From positions 1-31,505 of the forward strand of contig CAZZKG010000046.1 in the NCBI GenBank assembly GCA_964654825.1: DNA of 31,505 nucleotides, read 5' to 3'. This DNA comes from CAZZKG01 sp964654825 (lineage in GTDB: Bacteria; Gemmatimonadota; CAZMKB01). This document shows, in pieces, positions 8,340-16,130 of this stretch; the first letter of the stretch is position 1, and each line of letters begins with the position of its first letter. A program made the translations under genes and the position numbers. Below the pieces are notes generated by a model. It was given only the letters and a program-made list of their open reading frames with translations. It was not told where the DNA came from and did not search any database.

Positions 8340-8369
8340 AGCATACCATCAAAGGAAAGGTGCTGTCAA
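8340..8369 (-). promoter_or_regulatory. Sigma-70 promoter of the aminopeptidase gene
   Basis: Minus-strand -35 TTGACA (8364-8369), 18-bp spacer, -10 TATGCT (8340-8345, 4 of 6 consensus). It predicts a leader of about 50 nt to the GTG at 8283. Confidence 0.6.
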
Positions 8370-8480
8370 TACCTGAACTCCGAAGTTTCAGAAACGTCAG
8401 TCCATACCAACGAGAAATGCGTATCGAACGAAACGGTACCCGGCCATGACGCCGTCAGTGAAATAGCATCCTGATGCAGC

Positions 8481-8510
8481 TTGACTTGACCGGTCCGGTC
8501 GTGTTATAAT
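8481..8510 (+). promoter_or_regulatory. Sigma-70 promoter of the second Asp-box protein gene
   Basis: -35 TTGACT (8481-8486), 18-bp spacer and perfect -10 TATAAT (8505-8510). The start point would be near 8517, placing the in-frame ATG at 8522 almost at the 5' end and favouring the ATG at 8549. Confidence 0.7.
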
Positions 8511-8548
8511 GCATTGACGTTATGAAAAACGAGAGAATCGGAGGAAAC

Positions 8549-10285
8549 ATGTCAGGAAACACACGAGTCTTTTTGATAGCAATCTTTGCTGTTCTCGGCA
8601 TTTTGATCGGCAACCTGAGAGCGGAAGAGATCTCTTTCGTGGCCCAACCTCTTCCGACCGAGTTTCTGGATCAGTTCATGGCTGCCGCTCCCGTGAGTAA
8701 TGAGTCCGGGAGGCTGGCTCCGACGGAATACACCGGGACTCTCAATATCCGGCTGAATCAGGACAACACGCAGCAGCTGCAGAACGAAGAACAGATTGTC
8801 ACCAACCCGGTGGACACGGACAACCTGGTCGCCGTCTGGAGGGATTTCAGGCTCGGATACAGGAGGGTCGGATACGCTGCCTCCTTCGACGGAGGGATCA
8901 CCTGGGCGGAGGACCTTTTCGAGGAGTTTACCTACCCCTGGCACAGTGATCCCGGTCTGACCGTCGATGCCGACGGGAACTTCTTCGCAGTCATCCTGTC
9001 ATACACATCTACATCTGAACCGAACGGGCTCTTCGTGTATGAGTCCGGCGACGGAGGGATAAGCTGGGGCGATCCCGTTACGGTGGTAAGCGGGGTTCCC
9101 GGTGTCTTCGAAGATAAGGAGCTCATCGCCTGTGATCGTACCGGAGGAACTCATGACGGGAATCTCTACGTGGTCTGGGCGCGGTTCGGGTATGACACGG
9201 ATGTCATGTTTTCCAGATCGACCGACGGAGGCCAGAGCTTCCAGCCGGCCGTAGTGATCAGCGACCTGTCAGGGCTCCAGTGGCCCGTGCCGGTGGTGGG
9301 GGCGGATGGAACGGTATATGTAGCCTGGGTCAATTACTACCCGAGCAGTATCAGATTCGACAAGTCAACCGATGGTGGCGCCACGTTCGGATCCGACGGA
9401 ACCATCACGTCGACCTCCTTCGGTTACGGATACCTCGACGGCGGGATCACTGTCTTCTCGTATCCGGCGATGGATGCCGATATCACCGGCGGCCCGTACA
9501 ACGGGAATCTGTACGTGGCCTACATGGATTACGGCCCCGGATCGGATACCGATATCTTCTTTAGAAGATCGACTAACGGAGGCGACAACTGGTCGGGCCC
9601 CGTCCGCATAAACGATGATCCCCCCGGGAACGGCCGGGATCAGTTCCACCCGTGGATAAGCATCGATGAGGATGGCCGGATAACCGTCATATTCCTCGAT
9701 CGGAGAAATGATCCAAACAACTATCTGTATGACTGCTACATGACCCAGTCCACCAACGGAGGTATCTCCTGGAGCGGGAATGTCAGGATATCGGACGTGT
9801 CGTCCGACCCGCAGGCCGGTCAGGTAAACTCCGGGCTCCTCGGCGAGTACATAGGACTGACCTCGTCTCATGGAAGGGTCAACGCCCTCTGGACAGATAC
9901 GAGGATGGGGAACCAGGATGCCTTCACCGCGCGTAGTTACACAGATCCCAGTGTCGATGTGCAGGTAGTTCCCGGACCTACCGAACTGGCTCCCGGTGAC
10001 GACCTGAGCTATACGCTCCACGTCTCGAACGCGACCGGCGAGGCGATCGACTTCTGGGGGGCGGGGTTCGTCACGTTACCCTGGGCAGGCCCTTTCAGCT
10101 ACGGGCCTCTGGACGGTCCGATCGAGGTCAATCTCGGACCTCTGGAGGACGGCCAGGTCAGTATCACGCACAGGCTGCCTCTCGGTGTTCCTGACGGACG
10201 GTACTACTACACATTGCGGGCCGGTCAGCTGCCCAATGTCATGATAGACGAGGACACCTTCGGTTTCACGGTGTCGAGTCCGTGA
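8549..10285 (+). CDS. Secreted Asp-box (BNR/sialidase-fold) protein with shared C-terminal module
   Basis: Exported protein of 578 residues. The ATG at 8549 has GGAGG 4 nt upstream and is preferred to an ATG nine codons earlier with no ribosome site. The signal peptide (VFLIAIFAVLGILIGNLRA) is followed by a beta-propeller with six visible Asp boxes: SFDGGITW, SGDGGISW, STDGGQSF, STDGGATF, STNGGDNW and STNGGISW. Catalytic residues of true sialidases (arginine triad, nucleophilic Tyr) were not identified, so it may be a binding or structural propeller. The last 111 residues (9950-10285) form an Ig-like module, from VDVQVVPGP to EDTFGFTVSSP, shared with a C25 peptidase and three beta-helix proteins here. 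Unlike the Asp-box protein at 179-2205 it has no NPFNP sorting domain. It is convergent with the HAD gene, with 9 nt between stop codons. Confidence 0.88.
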   Translation: MSGNTRVFLIAIFAVLGILIGNLRAEEISFVAQPLPTEFLDQFMAAAPVSNESGRLAPTEYTGTLNIRLNQDNTQQLQNEEQIVTNPVDTDNLVAVWRDFRLGYRRVGYAASFDGGITWAEDLFEEFTYPWHSDPGLTVDADGNFFAVILSYTSTSEPNGLFVYESGDGGISWGDPVTVVSGVPGVFEDKELIACDRTGGTHDGNLYVVWARFGYDTDVMFSRSTDGGQSFQPAVVISDLSGLQWPVPVVGADGTVYVAWVNYYPSSIRFDKSTDGGATFGSDGTITSTSFGYGYLDGGITVFSYPAMDADITGGPYNGNLYVAYMDYGPGSDTDIFFRRSTNGGDNWSGPVRINDDPPGNGRDQFHPWISIDEDGRITVIFLDRRNDPNNYLYDCYMTQSTNGGISWSGNVRISDVSSDPQAGQVNSGLLGEYIGLTSSHGRVNALWTDTRMGNQDAFTARSYTDPSVDVQVVPGPTELAPGDDLSYTLHVSNATGEAIDFWGAGFVTLPWAGPFSYGPLDGPIEVNLGPLEDGQVSITHRLPLGVPDGRYYYTLRAGQLPNVMIDEDTFGFTVSSP

Positions 10286-10294
10286 GAAGTAAGA

Positions 10295-10960
10295 TTATTC
10301 CCGGATGATCCTCCAGCCGCGACGGATGGCGAGCTCCCGGAGGCGCCTGTCGGGGCTCACTGCCACCGGCTTCCCGACGCGTTCGAGCAGATACCGGTCG
10401 TGCCACGAATCGCCGTAGGCGGTGGAGTTGGTGAGGTCGAGTCGGTGGAAAAACGGGGCGGACTCCAGAACTTTGAGCTTCCGTTTTCCATAGGGGTGGA
10501 TCCCGAGCACTTTCCCGGTGTACCTGCCCGAATTTACCTCGAGTGCCGTCCCGATGAGGATCTCGATTTCGAGTCTCCTCCCCAGCTCTTCCAGGAGGGG
10601 AAGGGGAGTCCCAGAGAGAAGAATGGGTGTGAAGCCTTCGTCTTTCAATGAGGGGAGCTCATCCAATACCGATACTCGTAGTTTTCTCTGGAGCCTCTCC
10701 TCATACATCCGAGGGATGATCTCTTCCACATCCCGTTCAGTCAGACCCTTCCACGGAGTTTTGTTCCGGCGGAGCGAGTCGAATCCCCCGGTGAGCATTC
10801 GCGGGAGCGTGAACGAAACGAAGGCCAGGGCCCCGATCCAGCTCAACCTGCCGGTTACGAGAAGGTGAGCGAAAAGCTGCCTCTCGCATGATGTCCCGGT
10901 GATGAGTGTACCGTCGACGTCGAGAATGGCTGCTCTGATATCCGGCCCGTCAGGATTCAT
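10295..10960 (-). CDS. HAD-superfamily IB phosphatase, possibly acting on a phospholipid head group
   Basis: Protein of 221 residues. The ATG at 10960 overlaps the end of the upstream gene by 11 nt (ATGAATCCTGA), indicating translational coupling. HAD motifs are all visible: motif I DVDGTL, motif II LSGTP, motif III lysine in GKRKLKVL, motif IV YGDSWHDRYLL. The 'INITIATOR' region between motifs I and II holds the IB-type helical cap. SerB-like phosphatases and the phosphatidylglycerophosphate phosphatase PgpC belong to this group. Because its partner is a CDP-alcohol phosphatidyltransferase, dephosphorylation of the lipid phosphate produced by the partner is the likeliest role (inference). 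A stretch WIGALAFVSFTLPRML may be a membrane-associating helix. Phosphoserine phosphatase is the main alternative. Confidence 0.82.
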   Translation of the reverse strand: MNPDGPDIRAAILDVDGTLITGTSCERQLFAHLLVTGRLSWIGALAFVSFTLPRMLTGGFDSLRRNKTPWKGLTERDVEEIIPRMYEERLQRKLRVSVLDELPSLKDEGFTPILLSGTPLPLLEELGRRLEIEILIGTALEVNSGRYTGKVLGIHPYGKRKLKVLESAPFFHRLDLTNSTAYGDSWHDRYLLERVGKPVAVSPDRRLRELAIRRGWRIIRE

Positions 10961-11603
10961 CTTTGATGGCCCTGGGGAACCTCCTGTCCAGTACGTAATC
11001 ACGACCGTCCCAGAGTACCGGCAAGCCCCGCGCGATGCACATGAAAAACACGACCCACACGAGGATTTGAACAATGATATCATTCATTGTCATAAAGTTT
11101 TCATGTGTGCCGATGGCCTGTGCTGCGATGCCTTTTCGCATCGCTAAAATGAAGCCCAGCCAGCAAAAGACGACCGCCTTGAGCACGCCGTAGAGCCCTC
11201 TGCTCAACCGTGAGCTGACCAGAAGCCGGGTGATACCGTTTTTCATCATCGTTTTCTCACCAAAAGGGGTCTTCCCCTCAGCGAATGCGACACTTCGTAC
11301 CGTGTCGGTGAGAAATCCCCTGGCGATGACGAACACGGGGATCCAGAAGCTGACCATCCCGAGGGTCGCGAAATAGATCCAGTAGATATTCTCGACGATC
11401 CTGTCGCCGGATATGTCCAGGAGGGCCCCGAAATCAGAAGCCGTCCCGAACTTTCTCGCCAGCTGACCATCGAGGGCATCCATGTAGATCACCAGGATAG
11501 TGAGTGCGAAAGCGATAAAAGCGAGCTGGTACCCCTGTCCGTAGAGATATATCGTCAGGAACGCGAGCAGTATCCTGACAACCGTGATGATGTTGGCACT
11601 CAT
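10950..11603 (-). CDS. CDP-alcohol phosphatidyltransferase family membrane protein
   Basis: Integral membrane protein of 217 residues. The start ATG at 11603 has AAAGGAG 7 nt upstream. The family signature DxxDGxxARxxxxxxxxGxxxDxxxD is complete: MDALDGQLAR, then G-ALLD and ISGD. Several hydrophobic segments (near residues 5-40, 75-95, 140-155 and 178-195) fit the six-helix fold. The family moves a phosphatidyl group from a CDP-linked lipid to an alcohol; the acceptor (glycerol 3-phosphate, serine, inositol phosphate) cannot be told from sequence by eye. Overlap with a HAD-IB phosphatase gene suggests a two-step synthase plus phosphatase route, as for phosphatidylglycerol. The pair may start at a weak promoter at 11648-11676. 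Confidence 0.88.
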   Translation of the reverse strand: MSANIITVVRILLAFLTIYLYGQGYQLAFIAFALTILVIYMDALDGQLARKFGTASDFGALLDISGDRIVENIYWIYFATLGMVSFWIPVFVIARGFLTDTVRSVAFAEGKTPFGEKTMMKNGITRLLVSSRLSRGLYGVLKAVVFCWLGFILAMRKGIAAQAIGTHENFMTMNDIIVQILVWVVFFMCIARGLPVLWDGRDYVLDRRFPRAIKDES

Positions 11604-11647
11604 AACAGCGCTCCTTTGTTGAAGCCGGATTGTCCTGATACAACAAT

Positions 11648-11676
11648 AACATAGCCGGATGCTCCATTGTGTGCAA
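11648..11676 (-). promoter_or_regulatory. Possible promoter of the phosphatidyltransferase/HAD operon
   Basis: Minus-strand TTGCAC (11671-11676), 17-bp spacer, TATGTT (11648-11653). Only 3 and 4 of 6 consensus bases match, but placement is right, about 40 nt before the start point of translation. Confidence 0.3.
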
Positions 11677-11715
11677 CTGCTTCCGGTGAGATTCCTCGAT
11701 TACCCCGACTTACCC

Positions 11716-11745
11716 TTGACGGAAGGGGTAACCCTTTTGTATTGT
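11716..11745 (+). promoter_or_regulatory. Probable sigma-70 promoter of the 11799-13495 operon
   Basis: -35 TTGACG (11716-11721), 18-bp spacer, -10 TATTGT (11740-11745, 4 of 6 consensus). The start point would be near 11752, about 47 nt before the ATG at 11799. Confidence 0.5.
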
Positions 11746-11798
11746 TTATATATGAGTGGCGAAGTCCCAATCAGCGTCCGATCAGGGAGTGTCAGTCA

Positions 11799-12401
11799 AT
11801 GTCCCGGAATGCGCTCAGAGTCGTTCTCCTCCTCCTCTCCATCCTCTGTATCTATTCGACTACCAGGGGGATTTTACTCGGGATACATTTTGCCCGGGAG
11901 AAGGTATATCTCTCGATTTTTGAAGATCACATCCTGGTAAGGGGACACTACTTCTTCATCAACGAGCGCGGGAAACCTACGAAAGCGAAGATCGTTTATC
12001 CGTTCCCGATCGATTCAACCATGTTCTTCCCTGATTCCATCCGGGTCTCTCAAGTCGGTGAAGGTGGAACCGAAGTTCTCATCCCCTACCGGATCAGGGA
12101 GAAGAGTATCGACTTCGGAATCGAGTTACCTCCCGGTAGTTCGAGGGAGATCGTCACCCGGTACCGGCAGGAGGTCAGGGGCTCTGTCGCACGTTACATC
12201 CTCACCAGCACCAGATCGTGGGGACGGGCTCTCGAGGAAGCCGAGTTTTTTATCGATGTGCCTGATCACCTGGAGATAGAATCACTTTCCTATGATGCGT
12301 TCTCGCTGTGGCGGAGTGATGGTAAACAGGTCTATTACATGCGCAGAGAGAATTTTTTACCTGATGTTGATCTCATCGTAAGCTGGAAGAAAAAACTCTG
12401 A
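11799..12401 (+). CDS. Membrane-anchored protein of unknown function
   Basis: Protein of 200 residues, taking the ATG at 11799 (weak GGGAG about 9 nt upstream). The frame is open further upstream, but that part lies at or before the predicted promoter. One N-terminal hydrophobic segment (LRVVLLLLSILCIYST) acts as signal peptide or anchor. The rest looks like a single beta-rich extracytoplasmic domain with alternating hydrophobic strands (AKIVYPFPIDSTMFFP, then a late VDLIVSWKKKL end). It loosely resembles DUF4424-like domains, but I cannot confirm that. The sorting-domain protein gene starts 14 nt downstream, so the two are probably one operon and may act at the same surface site. No catalytic motif was recognised. 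Confidence 0.7.
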   Translation: MSRNALRVVLLLLSILCIYSTTRGILLGIHFAREKVYLSIFEDHILVRGHYFFINERGKPTKAKIVYPFPIDSTMFFPDSIRVSQVGEGGTEVLIPYRIREKSIDFGIELPPGSSREIVTRYRQEVRGSVARYILTSTRSWGRALEEAEFFIDVPDHLEIESLSYDAFSLWRSDGKQVYYMRRENFLPDVDLIVSWKKKL

Positions 12402-12415
12402 AGGGGGTGGTCCTG

Positions 12416-13498
12416 ATGAAGCGCATATCATATTTCATCTTGATGACCGGTTATCTGATTTCACTTACGGGACACCTGTGGGCAAATCCCATCTGGCCGG
12501 CATACCTCACCGAGGTGCGACCGGACACCAGCGCGCCCTTTATCATCGAGATTTACAATAACGGCGCTTACAATTATCTGGATGGGTTCAAGATTACCAC
12601 TTCGAGCGGTACGGCCGAGGTCCTCCCCGGTATTCCCGCGCCATGGGAGGAGTACATTGCTCTCTCTACGGACGATTTTCAGTGGCCCCCGACATTTCAG
12701 CTGGAGGGAGATTATGTATATCTGGAAGATGGAGAGGGATACCTGCTTGGTGAGATGAGCTACGGCGAGGACCCGGCAGATTGTTCTGCTCCAGGGGCGG
12801 GGCAATCGATCAACGGCCACTTTTACGTGAACGAGTACGATGAGCTGATCATCAACTTCTGGTACCTGGACAATTCACCGACATTTGCGGCCGAAAACGA
12901 CACTGCCGGTGCAGTCGGGACGGTACAGGGGACCGTAGTGGACCACTATTCACTCCAGCCGGTTCAGGGTGTGGTGGTGACCTGCCTGGAGTCGGAATTT
13001 CAGACAGTCACCGATGAGCAGGGATTTTATTCACTGAGAACGTATTCACTCCGGTCGACCCTCCAGTGGACCGCTGCGGGATATTATACAAGATCGACTC
13101 TCGATGGTGAGCTGGATGTCGTGATCGACTCCACGATTGTGTACGATGTACACATCTGGCCCACTTCGGGGATCGAATCTCCAGCCGACGGCGATTTTCG
13201 TCTGCCCCGCAGCTTCTCCCTGTCGCAGAATTTTCCCAATCCGTTCAATCCTGTCACGGTGATCGAATTCATGATACCGGGATTCGTCGAGGGAGAGATG
13301 CCGGTTATGCTCAGGGTATACGACTCGAGGAGCCGCCTCGTCCGAACTCTGTTCGATGATAAACGAAGGGCCGGTACGTACCGGGTCCCCTGGGATGGAA
13401 AGGACGACAACGGAGTCAGGGTTGGCTCAGGCGCCTATTTTTATACGATACGGGCTGAGGATTTTACCTCGACCCGAAAGATGATAGTCCTCAACTGA
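12416..13498 (+). CDS. Secreted protein with carboxypeptidase regulatory-like and C-terminal sorting-type domains
   Basis: Exported protein of 360 residues. The ATG at 12416 follows a GGGGGTGG ribosome-like site by 5 nt and gives a good signal peptide (ISYFILMTGYLISLTGHLWA). Residues ~25-140 form a beta-sandwich resembling a lamin-tail-like domain. Residues ~155-230 resemble a carboxypeptidase regulatory-like (CarboxypepD_reg) fold, GTVQGTVVDHYSLQPVQGV then DEQGFYSL. Residues ~270-360 form a FlgD-Ig-like T9SS type A-like sorting domain, with QNFPNPFNPVT, the VPWDGKDDNG turn and a terminal RKMIVLN. This is the second of two such sorting domains in the window; the other is on the Asp-box protein at 179-2205. 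It is the distal gene of a two-gene operon and is followed by a perfect palindrome. Confidence 0.85.
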   Translation: MKRISYFILMTGYLISLTGHLWANPIWPAYLTEVRPDTSAPFIIEIYNNGAYNYLDGFKITTSSGTAEVLPGIPAPWEEYIALSTDDFQWPPTFQLEGDYVYLEDGEGYLLGEMSYGEDPADCSAPGAGQSINGHFYVNEYDELIINFWYLDNSPTFAAENDTAGAVGTVQGTVVDHYSLQPVQGVVVTCLESEFQTVTDEQGFYSLRTYSLRSTLQWTAAGYYTRSTLDGELDVVIDSTIVYDVHIWPTSGIESPADGDFRLPRSFSLSQNFPNPFNPVTVIEFMIPGFVEGEMPVMLRVYDSRSRLVRTLFDDKRRAGTYRVPWDGKDDNGVRVGSGAYFYTIRAEDFTSTRKMIVLN

Positions 13499-13501
13499 AA
13501 G

Positions 13502-13554
13502 GATAAATAGGGACAGTCACCATTTATTGTAAATGGTGACTGTCCCTATTTATC
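13502..13554. repeat. Perfect 25-bp palindrome with 3-nt loop between convergent genes
   Basis: The arm at 13502-13526 is the exact reverse complement of 13530-13554, with loop TTG. The core reads AAATAGGGACAGTCACC. It lies between the stop codons of two convergent genes (13498 and 13561) and could serve as a two-way terminator. It lacks a T run, and the length and perfection are more like a REP or miniature mobile palindrome. From memory, similar GGGACAGTCACC palindromes occur in many unrelated genomes; this was not searched. Confidence 0.8.
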
Positions 13555-13560
13555 TGAACG

Positions 13561-15888
13561 CTATTCGGTGACGCTGAAATCGAAACTGTCCTCCTGCCAT
13601 ACCTGGCTGTCATACGTTCCGATGTACCCTTTGTAGGTGTACGTGACCATGGGTGCTCCGGTGGGAATGAAGTGCGTGAGGTGCGCGCTCGGTGATGCTC
13701 CCGCCGGTATGGTGACAGTGACCGGGCCGAAGACCGGATTCCCGGCAAAAGGCTCCCCGCCCGGCAGGAAAACCTCCGCCCAGTAATCGACCGACTGCGG
13801 TGTGGTTTCACCGTTTGTCGCCTGGACTGTGTACCCCATGTCGCTGCCGCGGGGAAAACTCACGGCATCGGGCGTGAGGACGATAGCGACGTTCGGGACA
13901 TGGGCGGTGATCTCTCCTTCGTAGGGCAGGTAGTCGTGTTGACTCACCGTCACGTCTATGGTGTTGCCGGACGATGTAGTAAATGAGAAGCTCGCCACGC
14001 CGTCACTGCCGGTCGCCATCACCTCGTAGACGTCGTCCGAATTGGTGAGACACACCGTCGCCCCTTCCACGGGGTTACCGCTCGAAGTCACGGTTACATC
14101 GAAGTTCTGCTCACCGGGGTCGATGGCCGCGGGATGATCGACGGTCAGGGCCTCCGGTATTGCGGTCCAGACCTCGGTGGCGGGGTCACCCAGCCACAGA
14201 TACATCTTCGCGTTATCCCTGCCGATCGAGCCGTGCTGGTTGACGATAAGGGTGGCTGCGGCGTTACTCATCCAGCCGATCCTGTACTCGCCATACATTC
14301 CGAACTGGCGGAAGAGCTCCTTGTCATAATCGTGGTTGGGAGTTGTGTATGAAGGCTCTGTCGCTCCTAGCGAAGCAACAGCGCCTCCGGGATACTTGTT
14401 GAGCCAGGCCTCTCCCAGGCAGGTTGCGGTGATGTCATGGCATGAGCAGGCGATGTTGAACACGATCGGAGTCCGGTCGTTGTTGAAAAGCTGGGCGACC
14501 TGGGTGGTGTACCAGCTGGCACCGTTGTAATCCCACGCCCACCATTCCTGGATGTCGCCGTGTCCACGGTAGTTCACGATCTGGCATCCTGCATCGATCG
14601 CCGCCTGTACAGTCGCGTTGGTCCCCGAGGGCTGGTGGCCATAGGCTGTTTCGACGGCATAGGGAGGCTGCGGTATGATAGTGGTTCTGATATTTTCCTT
14701 GCACTGGACGTACTTGAGAGGAGCATCTTCTGAATGCGCAACGAGGATGACGTCGTTCAGCCACTCATCGAGTGGAGGGTTCTTCTCATAGGCTAGAATC
14801 TTCGCGACCTGGTCTTCCGCCTGGCTGGTATTGTTTACAGCCAGTCTCCCCAGCGCGACGTCCGCGTAATAATCCGGGCTCCCGGTGATACATGCATACC
14901 AGTAATCACTCGGAATGGTGCTCCAGTTGTACACCGGAATGTAACCCGAATCTCCCACCAGCAGGACGTACTCGAGGTTGCCCTGATCATACCGATCGGA
15001 GATCTCATTTTTTATCGTCTGGGCATTCGAAGTGGTAATGGTAACGACCTCGGTTTCCATGCCTTCCTTATTGTGCCAGTCGGCCAGGGGCTGGATCGAG
15101 GGTTCGAAGTTCGGATGTGTGATGATCAGGTATACCGGGCCACCCGTACGACCCTGGTCCCGGCGTTTTTCGAGCCAATCGTAGTTTACCACATGTCTTT
15201 TGTAGAGCCTGTCCCAGTGGGGCCGCACCCGGCCGATCGATGCATCGAGAACGTCACCTTCGTGCTCCGCGGCGTAAGCAAGTTCGACAGTTACACTTGT
15301 TACAACGGACAATCGTCCCTCAGCCGGTAAAAACTTCAGCGGTGAGACTTCCACCTGCACCACGTCGAGGTGCCTCCAGGTAGAAGGATCGTTTTTCTCC
15401 ACCGTGTTTGAGGGATAAGGGTCGGATGACTCGTATACTATCCTGTCGATCATGAATTCAGGCTGATTATTCGAATTGTCGGTCGTCGGTTCCTGAAACG
15501 GGTAGATTCGGAAACCATCCAGAGTCCGGGATCCGTCAGTCCGGCTGGACATGGTTATCCTCGCCCCGGCCGGCACCGCAACCAGAAACCTGATTACGGG
15601 TACGGCGGGTTCTCCGACCACCATGACCGTTGTTTGCCCGGGAATGGAGAGTTCATGAAAGATCTCTCCGGATACTTCTCTGTCTTTCACCCAGAAGCCG
15701 GGGATGTCTACTTCTATGGTCGTCCGCTCGGCATTTGATCCCAGGACGGTGATCGAAGGTTCCATACCCTCCTCTCCACCCAGCTTCATCCAGCGGCTGC
15801 CTTCCATCGACGACCCGAATACCGGGGTGCAAACAAACAGAACGATGAACGACAGGGACAGCAGCGCACTCGAAATCTTCTTGTTCAT
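13561..15888 (-). CDS. Secreted C25 (gingipain-like) cysteine peptidase with shared C-terminal module
   Basis: Exported protein of 775 residues. The ATG at 15888 follows GGAGAGAG by 5 nt and starts a signal peptide (ALLSLSFIVLFVCTPVFG). Residues ~30-235 form a propeptide-like beta region. Residues ~245-576 form the C25 caspase-like domain: VLLVGDSGYIP, NYRGHGD (catalytic His ~443) and IVFNIACSCHD (catalytic Cys ~481; a second Cys lies two residues on), then GGAVASLGAT. An Ig-like domain follows (VDHPAAIDPGEQNFDVTV). The final ~110 residues (13561-13893) are the C-terminal module shared with four other proteins, ending EDSFDFSVTE. Gingipain relatives cleave after Arg or Lys, but specificity is not readable here. 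It is divergent from a peptide transporter gene, which suggests extracellular proteolysis feeding uptake (inference). Confidence 0.9.
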   Translation of the reverse strand: MNKKISSALLSLSFIVLFVCTPVFGSSMEGSRWMKLGGEEGMEPSITVLGSNAERTTIEVDIPGFWVKDREVSGEIFHELSIPGQTTVMVVGEPAVPVIRFLVAVPAGARITMSSRTDGSRTLDGFRIYPFQEPTTDNSNNQPEFMIDRIVYESSDPYPSNTVEKNDPSTWRHLDVVQVEVSPLKFLPAEGRLSVVTSVTVELAYAAEHEGDVLDASIGRVRPHWDRLYKRHVVNYDWLEKRRDQGRTGGPVYLIITHPNFEPSIQPLADWHNKEGMETEVVTITTSNAQTIKNEISDRYDQGNLEYVLLVGDSGYIPVYNWSTIPSDYWYACITGSPDYYADVALGRLAVNNTSQAEDQVAKILAYEKNPPLDEWLNDVILVAHSEDAPLKYVQCKENIRTTIIPQPPYAVETAYGHQPSGTNATVQAAIDAGCQIVNYRGHGDIQEWWAWDYNGASWYTTQVAQLFNNDRTPIVFNIACSCHDITATCLGEAWLNKYPGGAVASLGATEPSYTTPNHDYDKELFRQFGMYGEYRIGWMSNAAATLIVNQHGSIGRDNAKMYLWLGDPATEVWTAIPEALTVDHPAAIDPGEQNFDVTVTSSGNPVEGATVCLTNSDDVYEVMATGSDGVASFSFTTSSGNTIDVTVSQHDYLPYEGEITAHVPNVAIVLTPDAVSFPRGSDMGYTVQATNGETTPQSVDYWAEVFLPGGEPFAGNPVFGPVTVTIPAGASPSAHLTHFIPTGAPMVTYTYKGYIGTYDSQVWQEDSFDFSVTE

Positions 15889-15961
15889 CTGATCTCTCTC
15901 CAGTCTTGTATACTCTGTGACAGGTGACCTGAAAAATGATGTGACAGCATAAGTTAGTGTT

Positions 15962-15990
15962 ATTTTATCACACTGTTTTCCTGATGTCAA
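15962..15990 (-). promoter_or_regulatory. Sigma-70 promoter of the single C25 peptidase gene
   Basis: Minus-strand -35 TTGACA (15985-15990), 17-bp spacer, -10 TAAAAT (15962-15967, 5 of 6 consensus). The leader to the ATG at 15888 is about 67 nt and contains two GTGACAG repeats. Confidence 0.7.
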
Positions 15991-16067
15991 GCGGGGTCAC
16001 TGGGGTTGTCACGGGGAACATTCACATCTTCGGATCGAATCGTTATGATGAACGTTGAAGAAAAAGG

Positions 16068-16096
16068 TTTTGATCGATTCCTCGACATGCTATATT
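16068..16096 (+). promoter_or_regulatory. Possible promoter of the POT transporter gene
   Basis: A good -10 TATATT (16091-16096) lies 35 nt before the ATG. The best-placed -35 at 17 bp is TTTTGA (16068-16073), and TTGATC at 15 bp overlaps it. The -35 is weak, so this is tentative. Confidence 0.3.
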
Positions 16097-16130
16097 ACGC
16101 TGAACCCATATCCGCTCCAGGGAGGATTGA

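Noticed and set aside
13502..13554. The palindrome as a CRISPR repeat or attachment site.
   Set aside because: It is a single unit with no spaced direct repeats and no integrase or cas gene in the window.
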